A stretch of DNA of 64,000 bases from contig OX031068.1 in NCBI GenBank assembly GCA_943736015.1, positions 27,970,296 to 28,034,295 on the forward strand, written 5' to 3'. This stretch comes from Tridacna crocea (Eukaryota; Mollusca; Bivalvia; Cardiida; Cardiidae). A model generated the notes under the pieces. The model was not told where the DNA came from. It worked only from the letters and a program-made list of their open reading frames with translations, and did not search any database. The first letter of the stretch is position 1. Each line of letters opens with the position of its first letter. Position numbers and translations under genes: made by a program. Shown here one piece after another: positions 11,303 through 21,636 of the stretch.

Positions 11303-12384
11303 TGCCCCCCTTCGAAGAAGTGGGGGTATATTGCTTTGCACTTGTCGTTCCATCGGTCCGTCGGTCCATCGGTCCGTCGGTCCGTCCGTATACCACATTT
11401 TTGTCCGGAGCATAACACAAAAAGTATTTCAGGTATCATCTTGAAACTACATAGGTGGATAGATCTCATTCAGGAGAAGTGCAATGCACAAGAATCATAA
11501 CTCTGCCCATCATATTTATGGAGTTATTGCCCTTTGTTGATTTTCATACTTAATTTTTGTCCAGAGCATAACTCTAAAAGTATTTCAGGTATCATCTTGA
11601 AACCTCATGGGTAGATAGATCTCATTAAGGAGAAGTGCAGTGCACAAGTACCATAACTCTGCCCATCATATTTTTGGAGTTATTGCCCTTTGTTGATTTT
11701 CACACTTAATTTTTGTCCAGAGCATAACTCTAAAAGTATTTCAGGTATCATCTTGAAACCTCTTAGGTGGATAGATCTCATGAAGGAGAAGTGCAGTGTA
11801 CAAGAACCATAAATCTGCCCATCATATTTTTGGAGTTAGTGCCCTTTTTTGATTTTCATACTTAATTTTTGTCCAGAGCATAACTCAAAAAGTATTTCAG
11901 GTATCACCTTGAAACCTCATAGGTGGATTAACCTTATTAAGGAGAAGTATAGTGCACAAGAATCATAACTCTGCCCATCATATTTTTGGAGTAATTGCCC
12001 TTTGTTGATTTTCATACTTAATTTTTGTCCGGAGCATAACTCAAAAAGTATTTCAGGTATCACCTTGAAACCTCATAGGTGGATTAATCTTATACTGGAA
12101 AAGTGCAGTGCACAAGAACCATAACTCTGCCCATCATAATTTTTTTCCAGAGCATAACTAAAAAAGTATGTGAGGTAAAATCATGAAACTTAAAAAAGTT
12201 GATAGCTCACATAAATGGGAAGTGCAGTGCCCAAGAATTGTTTATTTATCAATAATACTTTTTGAGTAATTACCCTTTGTTCGTTTTTACACTTTGAACT
12301 TAACACTTTATAATCACATGTCATATTTAGAATTGGATGCCATTAGGGGGACATACAGTCCTGTTTTACAAAGATCTCTTGTTT
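11302..12384 (+). mobile_element. PEARL-like element, CCCCC end type
   Basis: The left end TATGCCCCCC is followed by a GTCCGTCGGTCC microsatellite. Five ~156 bp units start 'ttttgtcc(a/g)gagcataac' near 11399, 11556, 11711, 11868 and 12024. The right end contains TTAGGGGGACATACAG and finishes TCTCTTGTTT. The C-run and G-run are the complementary end pair. Confidence 0.75.
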
Positions 12385-12397
12385 GTTAACCCCTAGG

Positions 12398-12500
12398 TTG
12401 CTAAGCCCGACTCACTGACCTTTTGTTGATAGTGTAGGTCAAAATCAGACAGTTCAGAACATGCAATCTGATCTTGAATCTACTCTGTCTGCTAAAGGGG
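12398..12500. mobile_element. G fold-back element
   Basis: 'agtgtaggtcaaaatcagac' faces 'tgatcttgaatctactctgt'. Similar inverted pairs occur at 25888, 55283 and 58776. Confidence 0.45.
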
Positions 12501-12534
12501 AAATTATTCCCCAGAACATAACTCTTAACCCTTA

Positions 12535-12754
12535 TCCAAACAATTCCTGGTTTTTATGACTCCGAGATAGAAGCCTTTTGAAAACATTGTTAGAAAAGGA
12601 GAAAATGCTGGTAACCTGCATTTTTCTCCTTTTCCTACAATGCTCTCTAACCAACCAAAAACAAATTTCAATTCTTAAGTCATTTTTGTTTTGCTGTCTG
12701 CAAATGATTTCAATTTGGACCAGTCTAAAATTTTGTCCTTTGGTAAAGAGTTAA
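12535..12754 (+). mobile_element. TH MITE, complete ends
   Basis: TTAACCCTTATCCAAACAA to GGTAAAGAGTTAA. The right arm has an extra T at the tip and 'ctacaatgct' near the base. Confidence 0.85.
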
Positions 12755-12794
12755 ATATCATTGAATAGAATTAAAAAAATTTGACCTTCCCAAG

Positions 12795-13350
12795 ATTCTT
12801 CACCAAACAACAGAATTTATGGCTGAACCAATGTGAAAGCAATTGCAGACGATGTATCAAATGTAGCTAATGATGACTTTGTAGGATAAAGGTCCCTGCA
12901 CGCTCTAGTTTTTATATGGTATGGACCACTGGAGATGAAGAATTGGACACAAGGAGATCTGAGTACAGGCGCCTAGCTCTTCTTCGAATAGACCTTCTTG
13001 GTTTTTAACGTGCCTGGTGTAAAGTACAGATACAGACGAGGCTACCTTTGGGTTCCCAACCAGTTCACCTGTAGTTGGGTGGGAAACACAAGGTGCCTCA
13101 GAGAGGTCAAGGTTGGGCCGGTATCGAACCTCCGGCCTTAGGATTGATAGCCCAGCATTTTTACCACTGCACTACCGGTCCCCCCAAATGTAGCTTAAAT
13201 GGTGATGTCTGTACTTTATATGGTAGAAAACATTGTGGGAAAAGCAGAATATTTTGGTTACAAGCATTTACTCGTTTTCCCACATTTTTAAACGTTTTTC
13301 TTTCATGTTTTAGGGCCCTTAAAAAACTGGATTGTGTGGTTTAGAGATAA
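12795..13350 (-). mobile_element. TH MITE split by a SINE
   Basis: The two parts (12795-12868 and 13186-13350) rejoin at AAATGTAGCT, which is duplicated around the SINE. Terminal TTAA is not preserved at either end. Confidence 0.7.
12869..13185 (-). mobile_element. S1 tRNA-derived SINE
   Basis: Read on the minus strand, the head has an A-box-like GTAGTGCAGTGGTAAAA and the B-box GGTTCGATACC, with a body of ~240 bp and a short TCATCA-type tail. It is flanked by the direct repeat AAATGTAGCT (12859-12868 and 13186-13195). A second copy lies at 20716. Pol III promoter elements look intact; no CCA or cloverleaf is preserved. Confidence 0.85.
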
Positions 13351-13377
13351 AATGCCTATAAGTACAATAGATGCCTT

Positions 13378-13452
13378 TGCAGTGAGTCTAGATCAAGGTT
13401 AGATGACACAAAAATGCAATCTGGTCTTTTATCTGCACTGTCCCCTTTCCTT
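13378..13452. mobile_element. G fold-back remnant
   Basis: 'gagtctagatcaaggttaga' faces 'tcttttatctgcactgtc'; pairing is weak. Confidence 0.35.
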
Positions 13453-13540
13453 AGACAATCTATACTAAAGCAACCATAAAATTACAATTATCTGGGTTTT
13501 ATTTCTTGGCTGATAACTTCTGTTGGTTTATTGGGGTCTT

Positions 13541-13990
13541 TAACCCTGTACTAGACAACACAATTTTAGCTTTGTCCAAAGTGAGAGCATTACCTCTTTA
13601 CCATTCCTACTTTTAACGACCCTGAGAAAGAAGGATTTTGAAAACATTGTGCAAAAGGATCAAATGCTGGTAACCAGCACTTTCTCCTTTTTGCATAATG
13701 TTCAAATGACAAATTCTGTCATTTCAGCTATCTTTAATTTGACATTCTGCCAATGCTTTCAATTTGCACCACTGGCTAGAATAATGCTGTTTGGTAAAGA
13801 TTTAATTTGCAGATGACAGTTTCATTGTGGCTCAAAGAGTGTATTTATTTTGAAAGGGTAAGAAACATTGTCGGAACAGGAGAAAATGCTGGTTTACAAG
13901 CATTTTCTTCTTTTCTTACAAAGTTTTCAAAGGCTTCTTTTGCAGAGTTAGGGGTCAACAAATCTTATTTGTTCCTGACAAAAAGCAATA
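13541..13990 (-). mobile_element. TH MITE hosting a nested TH
   Basis: The left part (13541-13591) ends 'gtgagagcatt' and the right part (13806-13990) resumes 'atttgcagatgac'. The break falls at the variable 'gcat(taa)tttgcag' position, which carries TTAA in several other copies. Confidence 0.65.
13592..13805 (+). mobile_element. TH MITE nested in TH
   Basis: Complete segment order, from 'acctctttaccattcctac' to GGTAAAGATTTAA. The hairpin base is damaged on the right ('gcataatgttcaaatg'). Confidence 0.7.
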
Positions 13991-14174
13991 ACTCATAGAA
14001 AACTAAGAACGGGAAAGGTTACTTTTTACTTGGTTGGGATTTCAATTTACATAACCATGCGTATTGGGAGAGAGGAAAAAATCAGTGATTTTCGGTAGAC
14101 ATTTTATGTTTTCATCCCAGAGATAAAAATCAATCTAATTGTTTCTAAACATGCAATGGTTAAAGAAATGTTGT

Positions 14175-14262
14175 TAACCCATTTACCACTTGACAAACTT
14201 GTGGGCTTGTCCAAATTTGCTGACAACAAATTAGACATGCCTAGGCCATGTACCACACAAAT
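14175..14262 (-). mobile_element. TH MITE, left third only
   Basis: TTAACCCATTTACCACTTGAC followed by 'gggcttgtccaaatttgctg'; no hairpin. Confidence 0.45.
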
Positions 14263-14268
14263 GGAGTT

Positions 14269-14497
14269 TTAACCCATTACCACACAATCCCTACTTTTGA
14301 CGCCCCTGAGAAAGAAGCATTTAGAAAACATTGTGGGAAAAGGAGAAAATGCTGGTAACCAGCATTTTCTCCTTTTCCCACAATGTTTTATACCCTTCAC
14401 AAAACAAATTTCAAATCTTCAGTCGCTTTTATTTTGTCATCTGCAAATGCTTTCAATTTGGACCAGTCTAAAATATTGTTGTTTGGTAATGGGTTAA
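14269..14497 (+). mobile_element. TH MITE, near-consensus copy
   Basis: TTAACCCATTACCACAC to GGTAATGGGTTAA. The hairpin is perfect apart from the base pair next to 'gaaaac' and the single central A. A TH start (minus) shares its right TTAA and runs to about 14558. Confidence 0.9.
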
Positions 14498-14603
14498 GTC
14501 TTTACGAAATGACAGCAGTCTGGCAACTGGGTCAAATGGAAAGTAATTGCAGATGACAATAATAATTATTATAATTTGTCTTTACCAAACAGTCCCAATT
14601 TTA

Positions 14604-15865
14604 ATGGTGGGTATTTAGAATTTTTACATCTCACCAAATTAAAAAGTTTAAATATCACTGAAATTCATATGAAAGAATTATACAAATCATCAATAATTAA
14701 GATTAATAAAATTACCCCCCCAAATTTTTTTTTTATGGTGATCCCTTAAAAGGCTACGTAGCCTCCTAAAGACCCGTTTACACATTCACGATTTTCTCTA
14801 CGATTCACCACGATTCACCCAGATTTCTCATGGTCAGAAAAATTGGGATGGATCGGGATGAATCATGGCGAAAAGTAGAAATATTCAGTGTCACTACAAT
14901 TCTAGTAAGAATGTCCACGATATTAGTACGGTGTCTGTAAGGTATCGCTACGAATCAATGACGATTCATGACGGCAACGCTACGGTCAATGAGGATTGAC
15001 CACGGTGGCACAACGAATGCTCACGGTACTTGTACGGTTCTATACGGTACTAGTACGAATCACGGAGGTAGCGACATGAGCTCCCACGACTGACCACGAT
15101 TTAAACCGTGGATGATTCGTAGGACAACCGTACACAATTCGTGGTGAATAGTGAGAATTGGTGGTGTCAACGATTCCACGACTGGCTACGATCTCTCACG
15201 AATAGCCGCGAATATAGCTACGGTGTCAGTACGAATAAGCACGATTCCGCTACGGTTGCGCTACGAATTAGGCCACGCCCAATAACCACCACGATTCGCC
15301 ACGAATGTTTTAAACAGTTTAAAACTTCCGTAGCGCTACCGTGCAGTTTCCCGAATCATCACGATTCATCAAGATTCACCACGGTTCTACTACGAATCAC
15401 CACGGTACACGAAGATTTTACAAATTGTGGCGAATCGTAGCAGCACCGTAGCCAAAAATCGTGAATGTGTAAACAGGCCTTAAGGTATTTTCAGATTTTG
15501 CGCAAAAAATCAATAAAGTATTTTGGGAATGTCAAGTGACTGGCATGTGACTCATAACGCTTGAATTCCATTACATAACAAACATGTAATAATTTCAATA
15601 ATATCTTCTTTGGGTGCTATGTTTGAAACTTTGTCTGTGTATTCCAGTATGTAAATGAGCGAATTGATCATCTAAAAATAGAATGTGTCTCCTGTTGGTG
15701 TCAATCTGGGCCATAGTAAATCTCTCATTTCTCGTCTTGTCGGATGGTTTTCAACTACTGGGGTTTTATAAATGAAAATTAAAGGGCTTTGGGAGTAAAA
15801 GGATGATTTTTTTTTTTCATATCTGTAAACTTTTTGTCCCAAAATCTGAAGGGCCACCTTAAAAG
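14604..15865 (+). mobile_element. Element A hosting element B
   Basis: The left part runs 14604-14769 and the right part 15481-15865, ending GGGCCACCTT. Alignment to 59639-60174 shows a single clean interruption at CCTCCTAA. Confidence 0.75.
14770..15480. mobile_element. Element B, PIF/Harbinger-like ends
   Basis: The left end is AGACCCGTTTACACATTCAC; the right end in reverse is AGGCCTGTTTACACATTCAC; both continue CGATTTT. The flanking TAA is duplicated (14767-14769, 15481-15483). The interior is built almost wholly from recurring words such as CACGATTC, TACGGT, ACGAAT and their complements. It is far richer in CpG than its surroundings and has no credible ORF. Confidence 0.8.
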
Positions 15866-15946
15866 ACCCAAAGTAAGTTGTTGAAAACATTGTAGCAAAA
15901 GGAGATGCTGGTCATTAGCATTTTAACCCTTTTCCCACAATGTTTA

Positions 15947-16800
15947 TTCCCCCATTCAATGAAGTGGGGGTATATTGCTTTGCTAATATTTGTCGGTCGG
16001 TCGGGCCATCAGTCAGTAGATCTTACCTTGTCCGGATAATAAGTAGACACAGGTTTGTCAAATATTTCACAGACATAGGTCTTGGAGTGTAGACGATCCC
16101 TATTGATTTTGAGGTTAATAGGTCAAATGTCAAGGTTACAGTGACCGTCTGTTATAAAGACCAGACTTTGTCTGGATGATAACTAGACACAGAATTGAGT
16201 AGCTTTGTCAAATTTGGTGCAGACATGCGTCTCGAAATGTAGATTATCCCTGCAGGGCTCAGTCGGTCACATGTCAAGGTCGCATTGACAGTCAAAATGT
16301 TAATATATAAACCTGACCTTGTTATGAATGATAACTAGACACAGAATTGACCTAAGTTCATCGAAATTGGCACAGACATTCGGCTCAGAGTGTAGATGAT
16401 CCCTATTGATTTTGAGGTCAGTTTGTCAAATGTCAAGGTCTCAGTGACCGTCAACATCTTGATATACAAACCAAACTTTGTGCAGATGATAACTAGACAC
16501 AAACTTGACCTAAGTTTGTCAAAGTTGGCACAGACAATTGTCTCAGAGAGTAGATGATTCCTAATGATTTTGACATTAATCCATTTAAGGTTAAGGTCAC
16601 AGTGGCCTTCAGCTTAATGATACATGTATATAGTTGTTGCTCCATCATTTTATTCGCATATTATCGGAGATGAAGTAAGCATAAAGTCGACTGGGAAAAA
16701 GCAGAAGTTGAGTGTGCGTTCACTTTATGAACTGTGCCATTCCTTTATCAGTGTGGCAGTAAGGGACATGACTGTTTTACAAACAGGCATCTTGTTTGAA
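15947..16800 (+). mobile_element. PEARL-like element, CCCCC end type
   Basis: TTCCCCCATTCAATGAAGTG start, GTCGGTCGGTCGGGCC microsatellite, and ~155 bp units starting 'gataactagacacag' near 16176, 16329 and 16487. The right end is CAGTAAGGGACATGACTG...GCATCTTGTTT. Sequence after it (to 16855) is a TH terminus. Confidence 0.7.
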
Positions 16801-16869
16801 AAACCTTGTTTTCCAGGCTTGTTCACAGTTAGGATTGTTTGGTAAAGGGTTAGAGACTAAGAGAAAGTA

Positions 16870-17385
16870 GGCTTCAGAAAATGATGTTGGAAAATGATAA
16901 AATGCTGTTTACCAGCACTTTCTCACAATCTTTTACACCTTTTACAAGGTCAAAAATTTTTTGTCTCACCCCATTAGGTTTAGGATTCATATTTTTATTC
17001 CTAATAGATTGATGTGTCTTTCTGTATGTATGTCTGTCTGTCCATCACAAATCATGTCTGCTCTATAAATTGAAAACCTTTTAAGATATTTTGATAAAAC
17101 TTCACACGATTGTAAAGCACCACGAGACAAAGTCTCTTGCATAAGAACCATAACTCTGGCTTGTATATTTTTTTATTTATTTCCTTTTGATTATTTTATG
17201 TATCATTTCTTGGAGAAAATGTTATTAACTTTATAATAGATAGTTAATCCTTCTGACACCAGGAAGGGGTGAGACATCTGATTTTTTAAAGAACAACAAG
17301 ATAAAGTATAATTTGAAAAAAACATTACTTGTTGTATGTAAATCCTTTCAAAACGGATGAATCTAGAATTTTGCTGTTTATGTGA
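16870..17385 (+). mobile_element. TH MITE split by a PEARL-like element
   Basis: A hairpin remnant (16885-16930) lies left of the insertion; 'gtatgtaaatcctttcaaaa' through 'attttgctgttta' lies to its right. Confidence 0.5.
16973..17300 (+). mobile_element. PEARL-like element, GTCTCACCCC end type
   Basis: Perfect ten-base inverted ends, GTCTCACCCC and GGGGTGAGAC, with a GTATGTCTGTCTGTCC microsatellite behind the left end. Only one core unit is present, so this copy is short. Confidence 0.65.
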
Positions 17386-17480
17386 CTGACTGGCCTCTGC
17401 AGCTGAAACTTAAGGAAGGCACTTCTAAACCCTGAAAAAATAAAAAAAATTCAAAGCTGTAGAAAGTGATGAAATAACCC

Positions 17481-17702
17481 TTAACCAATGATCAAATTTT
17501 GAACTGGTCCACGTTGAAAGCACTTGCAAATGGAAAAATAAATACAACTCAAAAATAAAAAACTGTTTCTAGCAAAGTAGAAAACGCCGTAGGAAAAGAA
17601 GAAAATGCTGGTTACAAGCATTTCTCCTTTTCTCACAATGTTTTCAAAAAGCTTCGTCCTGTTGGTCCTTAAAGAACCAGGGATTGTTTGGTAAAGGGAT
17701 AA
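17481..17702 (-). mobile_element. TH MITE
   Basis: Starts TTAACCAATGATCAAATTTT and ends GGTAAAGGGATAA. Several hairpin mismatches: 'aaaacgccgtagg' against 'tctcacaatg'. Confidence 0.75.
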
Positions 17703-18040
17703 TAGCTGGTTTCATTTCCAGTTCCTTTGAAAATAGATTTTCACTCTTTAACCATGGAGAAAATCACAGGGACAAGACATTTATGCATGACCTGAGTTTC
17801 ACCAGTATTATATAAATTACCGGGCTCTGATGTGTCCTGCCCAAAAACATTCTGATGGAAAATAAAAAGGATCAAACTTGGGACTGCCAGAATAAGGATC
17901 ATACATCTACACCATGCAGCAGGCCAGGACTGTTTAGTCATGGAAGTCATTCATGAAGGAATGAGCAGACGTTGGTGTCCCAGACAGGATGTAAGAGTAC
18001 TACTAATTTGAAATTCTCAGAAAAGCATTCTTGCTTTGAA
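17703..18040. other. No feature recognised
   Basis: Mixed-composition sequence with a short minus-strand open frame. No repeat match within the window. Confidence 0.5.
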
Positions 18041-18267
18041 TTAACTCTTTACTTAACGGCATATTTTAGACTGGTCTAAATTGAAAGCATTTGCAGATGA
18101 CAAAATAAAATGACTGGATATTTTAGATTTGTTCCCGGAAGGGAAGAAAACATTGTGGTAAAAGTAGAAAATGCTGGTTACCAGCATTTTCTCCTTTTCC
18201 CACAATGTTTTTCAAAGGCTTCTTACTGAGGGTTGTTAAAAGTACTGATTGTGTTGTAAAGAGTTAA
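18041..18267 (-). mobile_element. TH MITE, complete ends
   Basis: Right terminus GTAAAGAGTTAA is shared with the next copy. The right arm carries an extra T ('tgtttttc'). Confidence 0.85.
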
Positions 18268-18524
18268 CACTTTACCAGACAATCAAGACTTTTCATTACT
18301 CATGTGTAGTAGGCTTTCTAAACTTTGTGGGAAATTGAGCAACTTTTATCTTGTGTGTACATGATTTTAGTTTGGTCCAGTCCAAAATTTTGTCGTGCAG
18401 TAAAAAGTTGACTCTAGAAGAGTAGAAAAAACTGGTTACCAGCATTTTCTTCTTTTCCCACAATGTTTACAGAAGGCCTCTTCCTCTGGGTGGTAAAAGC
18501 CAGGGATTGTTTGGTAAAGAGCTA
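18264..18524 (+). mobile_element. Two reduced TH copies
   Basis: 18264-18411 (+) has both flanks but only a vestige of the hairpin. 18412-18524 (-) keeps the hairpin and the right terminus only. Confidence 0.6.
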
Positions 18525-18932
18525 AATGAGTATCACAGACAAAAAGAATATTTAGAAAGAAGAAGAGATTCTCTTTGACAGCCTGGAAGTCATGTCAATT
18601 CAGTTTATGCCTATCTTGCTGTCAGACGAATGGAAAACCCAAGAGAACATAAACTGCCTTTTTTGTTAATTGAAGATGAGTATCATTTTGTGTTCATTTG
18701 CATTACTTTTGTATTATGTTACATGGATGAATATTACTATTTCATGACCAGTAGGAAAAAGCATACTGAAGGTCTCAACTCTAATGTGTGATAAAATTTT
18801 TAGCCTTGGCCAACTTGGAAGCATTTCCTAAAGGAAGGAACTCAAGCCTTGTGTCCAGTATCAAATTTCGGCAGACAGACTAATTCTTCACAAGTAATGC
18901 CTCTGGTAGCCACACAGTGTTTTCATTACGTT
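18525..18932. other. No feature recognised
   Basis: Nothing beyond a possible decayed TH left end near 18793-18835 ('ttttagccttggccaactt'). Confidence 0.45.
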
Positions 18933-19159
18933 TTAACCCACTACCACACAATCCCTACTTTTGATGACCCTGAGAAAGAAGCCTATTGAGAACATTATGG
19001 GAAAAGGAGAAAATGCTAGTAACCAGCATTTTCTCCTTTTCCCACAATGTTTTCTACCCTTTACAGAACAAATTTCAAATTTGAAGTCACTTTTATTTTG
19101 TCGTCAGCAAATGCTTCCGATTTAGAAAACCTAAAATATTGTAGTTTTGTAATGAGTTA
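18933..19159 (+). mobile_element. TH MITE, complete
   Basis: TTAACCCACTACCACAC to TTTGTAATGAGTTA; abuts the next copy, which runs the other way. Confidence 0.85.
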
Positions 19160-19390
19160 TCTCTTTACCACACGACAAAATTTTAGGCTGGTTCAAATTG
19201 AAAACATTTAATTTGCAGACGACAAAATAAAGGTGAGTGAAAAATTGAAATTTATTCTGGGAAGGGTAGAAAATACTGTGGGAAAAGGAGAAAATGCTGG
19301 TTACCAGCATTTTCTCCTTTTCCTACAGTGTTTTCAAAAGGCTTCTTTCTCAGGGGCGTCAAAAGTAGGGGTTGTGTGGTAATAGGTTAA
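19156..19390 (-). mobile_element. TH MITE with paired arm change
   Basis: The stem base is ACTGTGGG facing CCTACAGT instead of the usual ATTG/CAAT, so both arms changed. It carries the 'gaaaacatttaatttgcag' variant with an internal TTAA. Confidence 0.85.
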
Positions 19391-19438
19391 GCCTGTATCA
19401 CATGACTTGGATTTTTAACAACCCTGTTGAAGAAAACT

Positions 19439-19664
19439 TTAACTCTTTACCACAGGATCCTGAATTATAACTACCCTGAGTAAGAAACCTTTTGAAAACA
19501 GTTGGAATAGGAGAAAATGCTTATAACCAGCATTTTCTCTTTTTCCCGCAATGTTTTCCACCCTTCGAAAACCTAATTTCATTTTTTCAGTCACATTTAT
19601 TTTGTTGTCTGCAAATGCTTTCAACTTGGACTGGTCTAAAATTTTCTTGTGGTGAACAGTTGAA
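19439..19664 (+). mobile_element. TH MITE
   Basis: Left TTAACTCTTTACCACAGGA is intact; the right end is weakened to GGTGAACAGTTGA. The left arm has lost several bases ('acagttggaatagg'). Confidence 0.75.
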
Positions 19665-19689
19665 AAGCATCATTGGAGAAGTCAGTATT

Positions 19690-19815
19690 TAAGCATTTCT
19701 CCTTCTTCCACATTGTTTCTACCTTCTCAATGACATAGCTCATATTTTAAGCCAAGGTTGATTTGTGGTCTACAAGTACTTTAGATATGGAAAAGTCCAA
19801 AATTCTGTCAATTAA
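19690..19815 (+). mobile_element. TH MITE, right half
   Basis: One hairpin arm plus the right flank to 'attctgtcaattaa'. Confidence 0.5.
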
Positions 19816-20040
19816 CTCTTTCCCAGATGAAAAAAATTTAGCCTCTTCCAGAATGAAAGCATTTGCAGACAAAAATTTAAATGTGTCCCAAATAATGGAA
19901 TTTGACCTTGACAGGGTTGAAAACATCGTGGGAAAAGGAGAAAATGCTAGTTACCAGCATTTTCTCCTTTCCCCACAATATTTTCAAAAGGCTTCTTCCA
20001 TAGTGGTGTTAAAAGTCGTCATTGTGTGGTAAAAGGTTAA
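19812..20040 (-). mobile_element. TH MITE, complete ends
   Basis: The stem keeps pairing except for 'catcgtggg' against 'cccacaata'. The first TTAA is shared with the previous remnant. Confidence 0.85.
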
Positions 20041-20219
20041 ATGCTTCAGGGTCTCCCAAGTCATGTGACTTATCTTTTGAAGGAAATAGGACAGTTTAGA
20101 TCCAAGATCAGACTGTGAGTTCTTTGTGGTCTCATCTTGATATAGTGTCGACAAAAGGTTTATGTGCTGTGCATAGTGGCTTAGTGGTTAAAAGTTCAAT
20201 TTCAGGATTTGTCTCCTAA

Positions 20220-21412
20220 TACCCCCATTCCACTAGGCCGCGATCCACGGCGCTCTGACGGAGCGCCGTAGATCGCCATGCAGAGCGCCAAGAACGCCAA
20301 GCACGCTAACAGATCTTTAACGGATCGCCAAGATTGCCTAGATCGCCACCAGTCTACTCCCTTGCACAAAGATCCGCGGCGCTCTGTTCAGAACGCAGTC
20401 ACATCGCTACTCAATCGCTTAAATCGCTATTGAATCGCAACTAGAACGTAAACATCGTAAATGGAGCGCTATCGGATCAATCAAGAGCGCAAATGTTCCT
20501 CCAGTATGCTGGTCATTGCGCTCCTATGTGATCTGATGCGACCATCAGAGATGCAGTAGCGCTCCGTTGTGATCAAGTGGCGATATGATCACGCTCCCAT
20601 ACGATCAAGTGGCGATATGATAGCGCCCTGTTACGATCAAGTTGCGATAGGATAGCGCTCCATTACAATCAAGTGGCGATATGATGGCGCTCCGATCGCG
20701 CTTTTGGAGGACCACAATAACAGAATGTCTGTCTCTAAGACTGGTACTGCAGTGGTAAAATGCTGGACTTTCAATCCTGAGGCCCGAAGTTTGATACACG
20801 GCCCAACCAGGGCCTTTCTGAGACACCTTGTATTTCCCACAAGGTGGACTGGTTTGGAACCGAGAGGTAGCTTCGCGTCTGTCGGTGCTTTACATCGGGC
20901 ATGTTCAGGAACCAAGGAGGTACATGTTTATTCGAAGAAGAGTTCGGAGCTAATGTACCCGGATTTCCTTGTATCCGATTCTTTTTCTCTAATGGTCCAT
21001 ACCATACATGTATATGTCTCGAGCACAGAGGGACCTTAATCCTACAAAGTCATCATATCATCATTTTGCATTTGGAGACCACCTGATGTAGATACAATAA
21101 ATTTTTTAGTCAACTACAGTAAGTCACCCAGGGGAAGGAGCGAAAGAGAGTCAAATCCTTGGATCGCTAACGGAGCGAAAACAGGTCGCATAAGGTCGCA
21201 ACACCCAGCGAGGCTACAATAGTGACTATGTACTGTTCAGTCGCTATTGGATCTCAACGGTCGTTACTTGATCGCCATTGGAGCGTCATCTGGTTGTTAT
21301 CTGAGTGGGAGTGTCCTCATAATCACCAATCCGGCAGCGATCTGAGGCGATCTACGGCGCTCTGTATGAGCGCACAGAGCGCCGTAGATCGCGGCCTAGT
21401 GGAATGGAGGTA
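20220..21412. mobile_element. Element C, TAA-flanked, word-array interior
   Basis: 26-bp inverted ends: TACCCCCATTCCACTAGG(CCGCGATC) on the left and its near-exact complement on the right, with TAA duplicated outside (20217-20219, 21413-21415). The interior is dense in GATCGC, GAGCGC, GCGCTC, CGATATGATC and related words on both strands. An S1 SINE sits inside. TAA target plus TIR suits PIF/Harbinger; no transposase is present. Confidence 0.85.
20716..21070 (+). mobile_element. S1 tRNA-derived SINE inside element C
   Basis: The head 'actgcagtggtaaaatgc' and B-box-like 'gaagtttgatac' match 12869-13185 in reverse. The tail is 'aagtcatcatatcatcattt'. It is flanked by TTTGGAGGACCAC (20703-20715) and TTTGGAGACCAC (21071-21082), a slightly diverged duplication. 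Confidence 0.85.
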
Positions 21413-21423
21413 TAACCCTTTAT

Positions 21424-21623
21424 GACCTGTTTTATTCACCAACCACTCTTAAGAATGTTCTTTGTCTTATTCTTCAAGATTTTCTGATAGTGAAAGTAAC
21501 AGAACTTCTGGTTGGCTAAACCATATGGTTTAGCCAATCAGAAGTTCTGTTACTTTCACACTAAAAAAATTCTGAAGAATTATAAGACTAAGAATGTTCT
21601 TAAGAATGTTGGTGAATATGGAC
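21424..21623. mobile_element. F fold-back element, best copy
   Basis: A ~190 bp palindrome centred near 21523, with outer arms 'attcaccaaccactcttaag' and 'aagaatgttggtgaatatgg'. The inner arms each carry TTAGCCAATCAGAAGTTCTG on one strand. It starts 11 bp after element C ends. Confidence 0.85.
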
Positions 21624-21636
21624 CCTGATCCCAAAT

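Larger units (their letters stand above)
14573..15950 (+). mobile_element. TH MITE split by element A
   Basis: 'ttaccaaacagtcccaattt' breaks after 'taat' and resumes 'gacccaaagtaag' at 15866, rebuilding the usual 'tttta(a)tgaccctgag' segment. The hairpin (15886-15945) is then cut by the PEARL-like element at 15947. This is the outermost layer of a nest. Confidence 0.6.

Noticed and set aside
12869-13185. tRNA gene
   Set aside because: The A and B boxes are present, but there is no cloverleaf. The body and target duplications mark a SINE.
20220-21412. CpG island promoter
   Set aside because: The CpG richness is confined exactly between inverted ends with a TAA duplication and comes from repeated words, so it belongs to the element.
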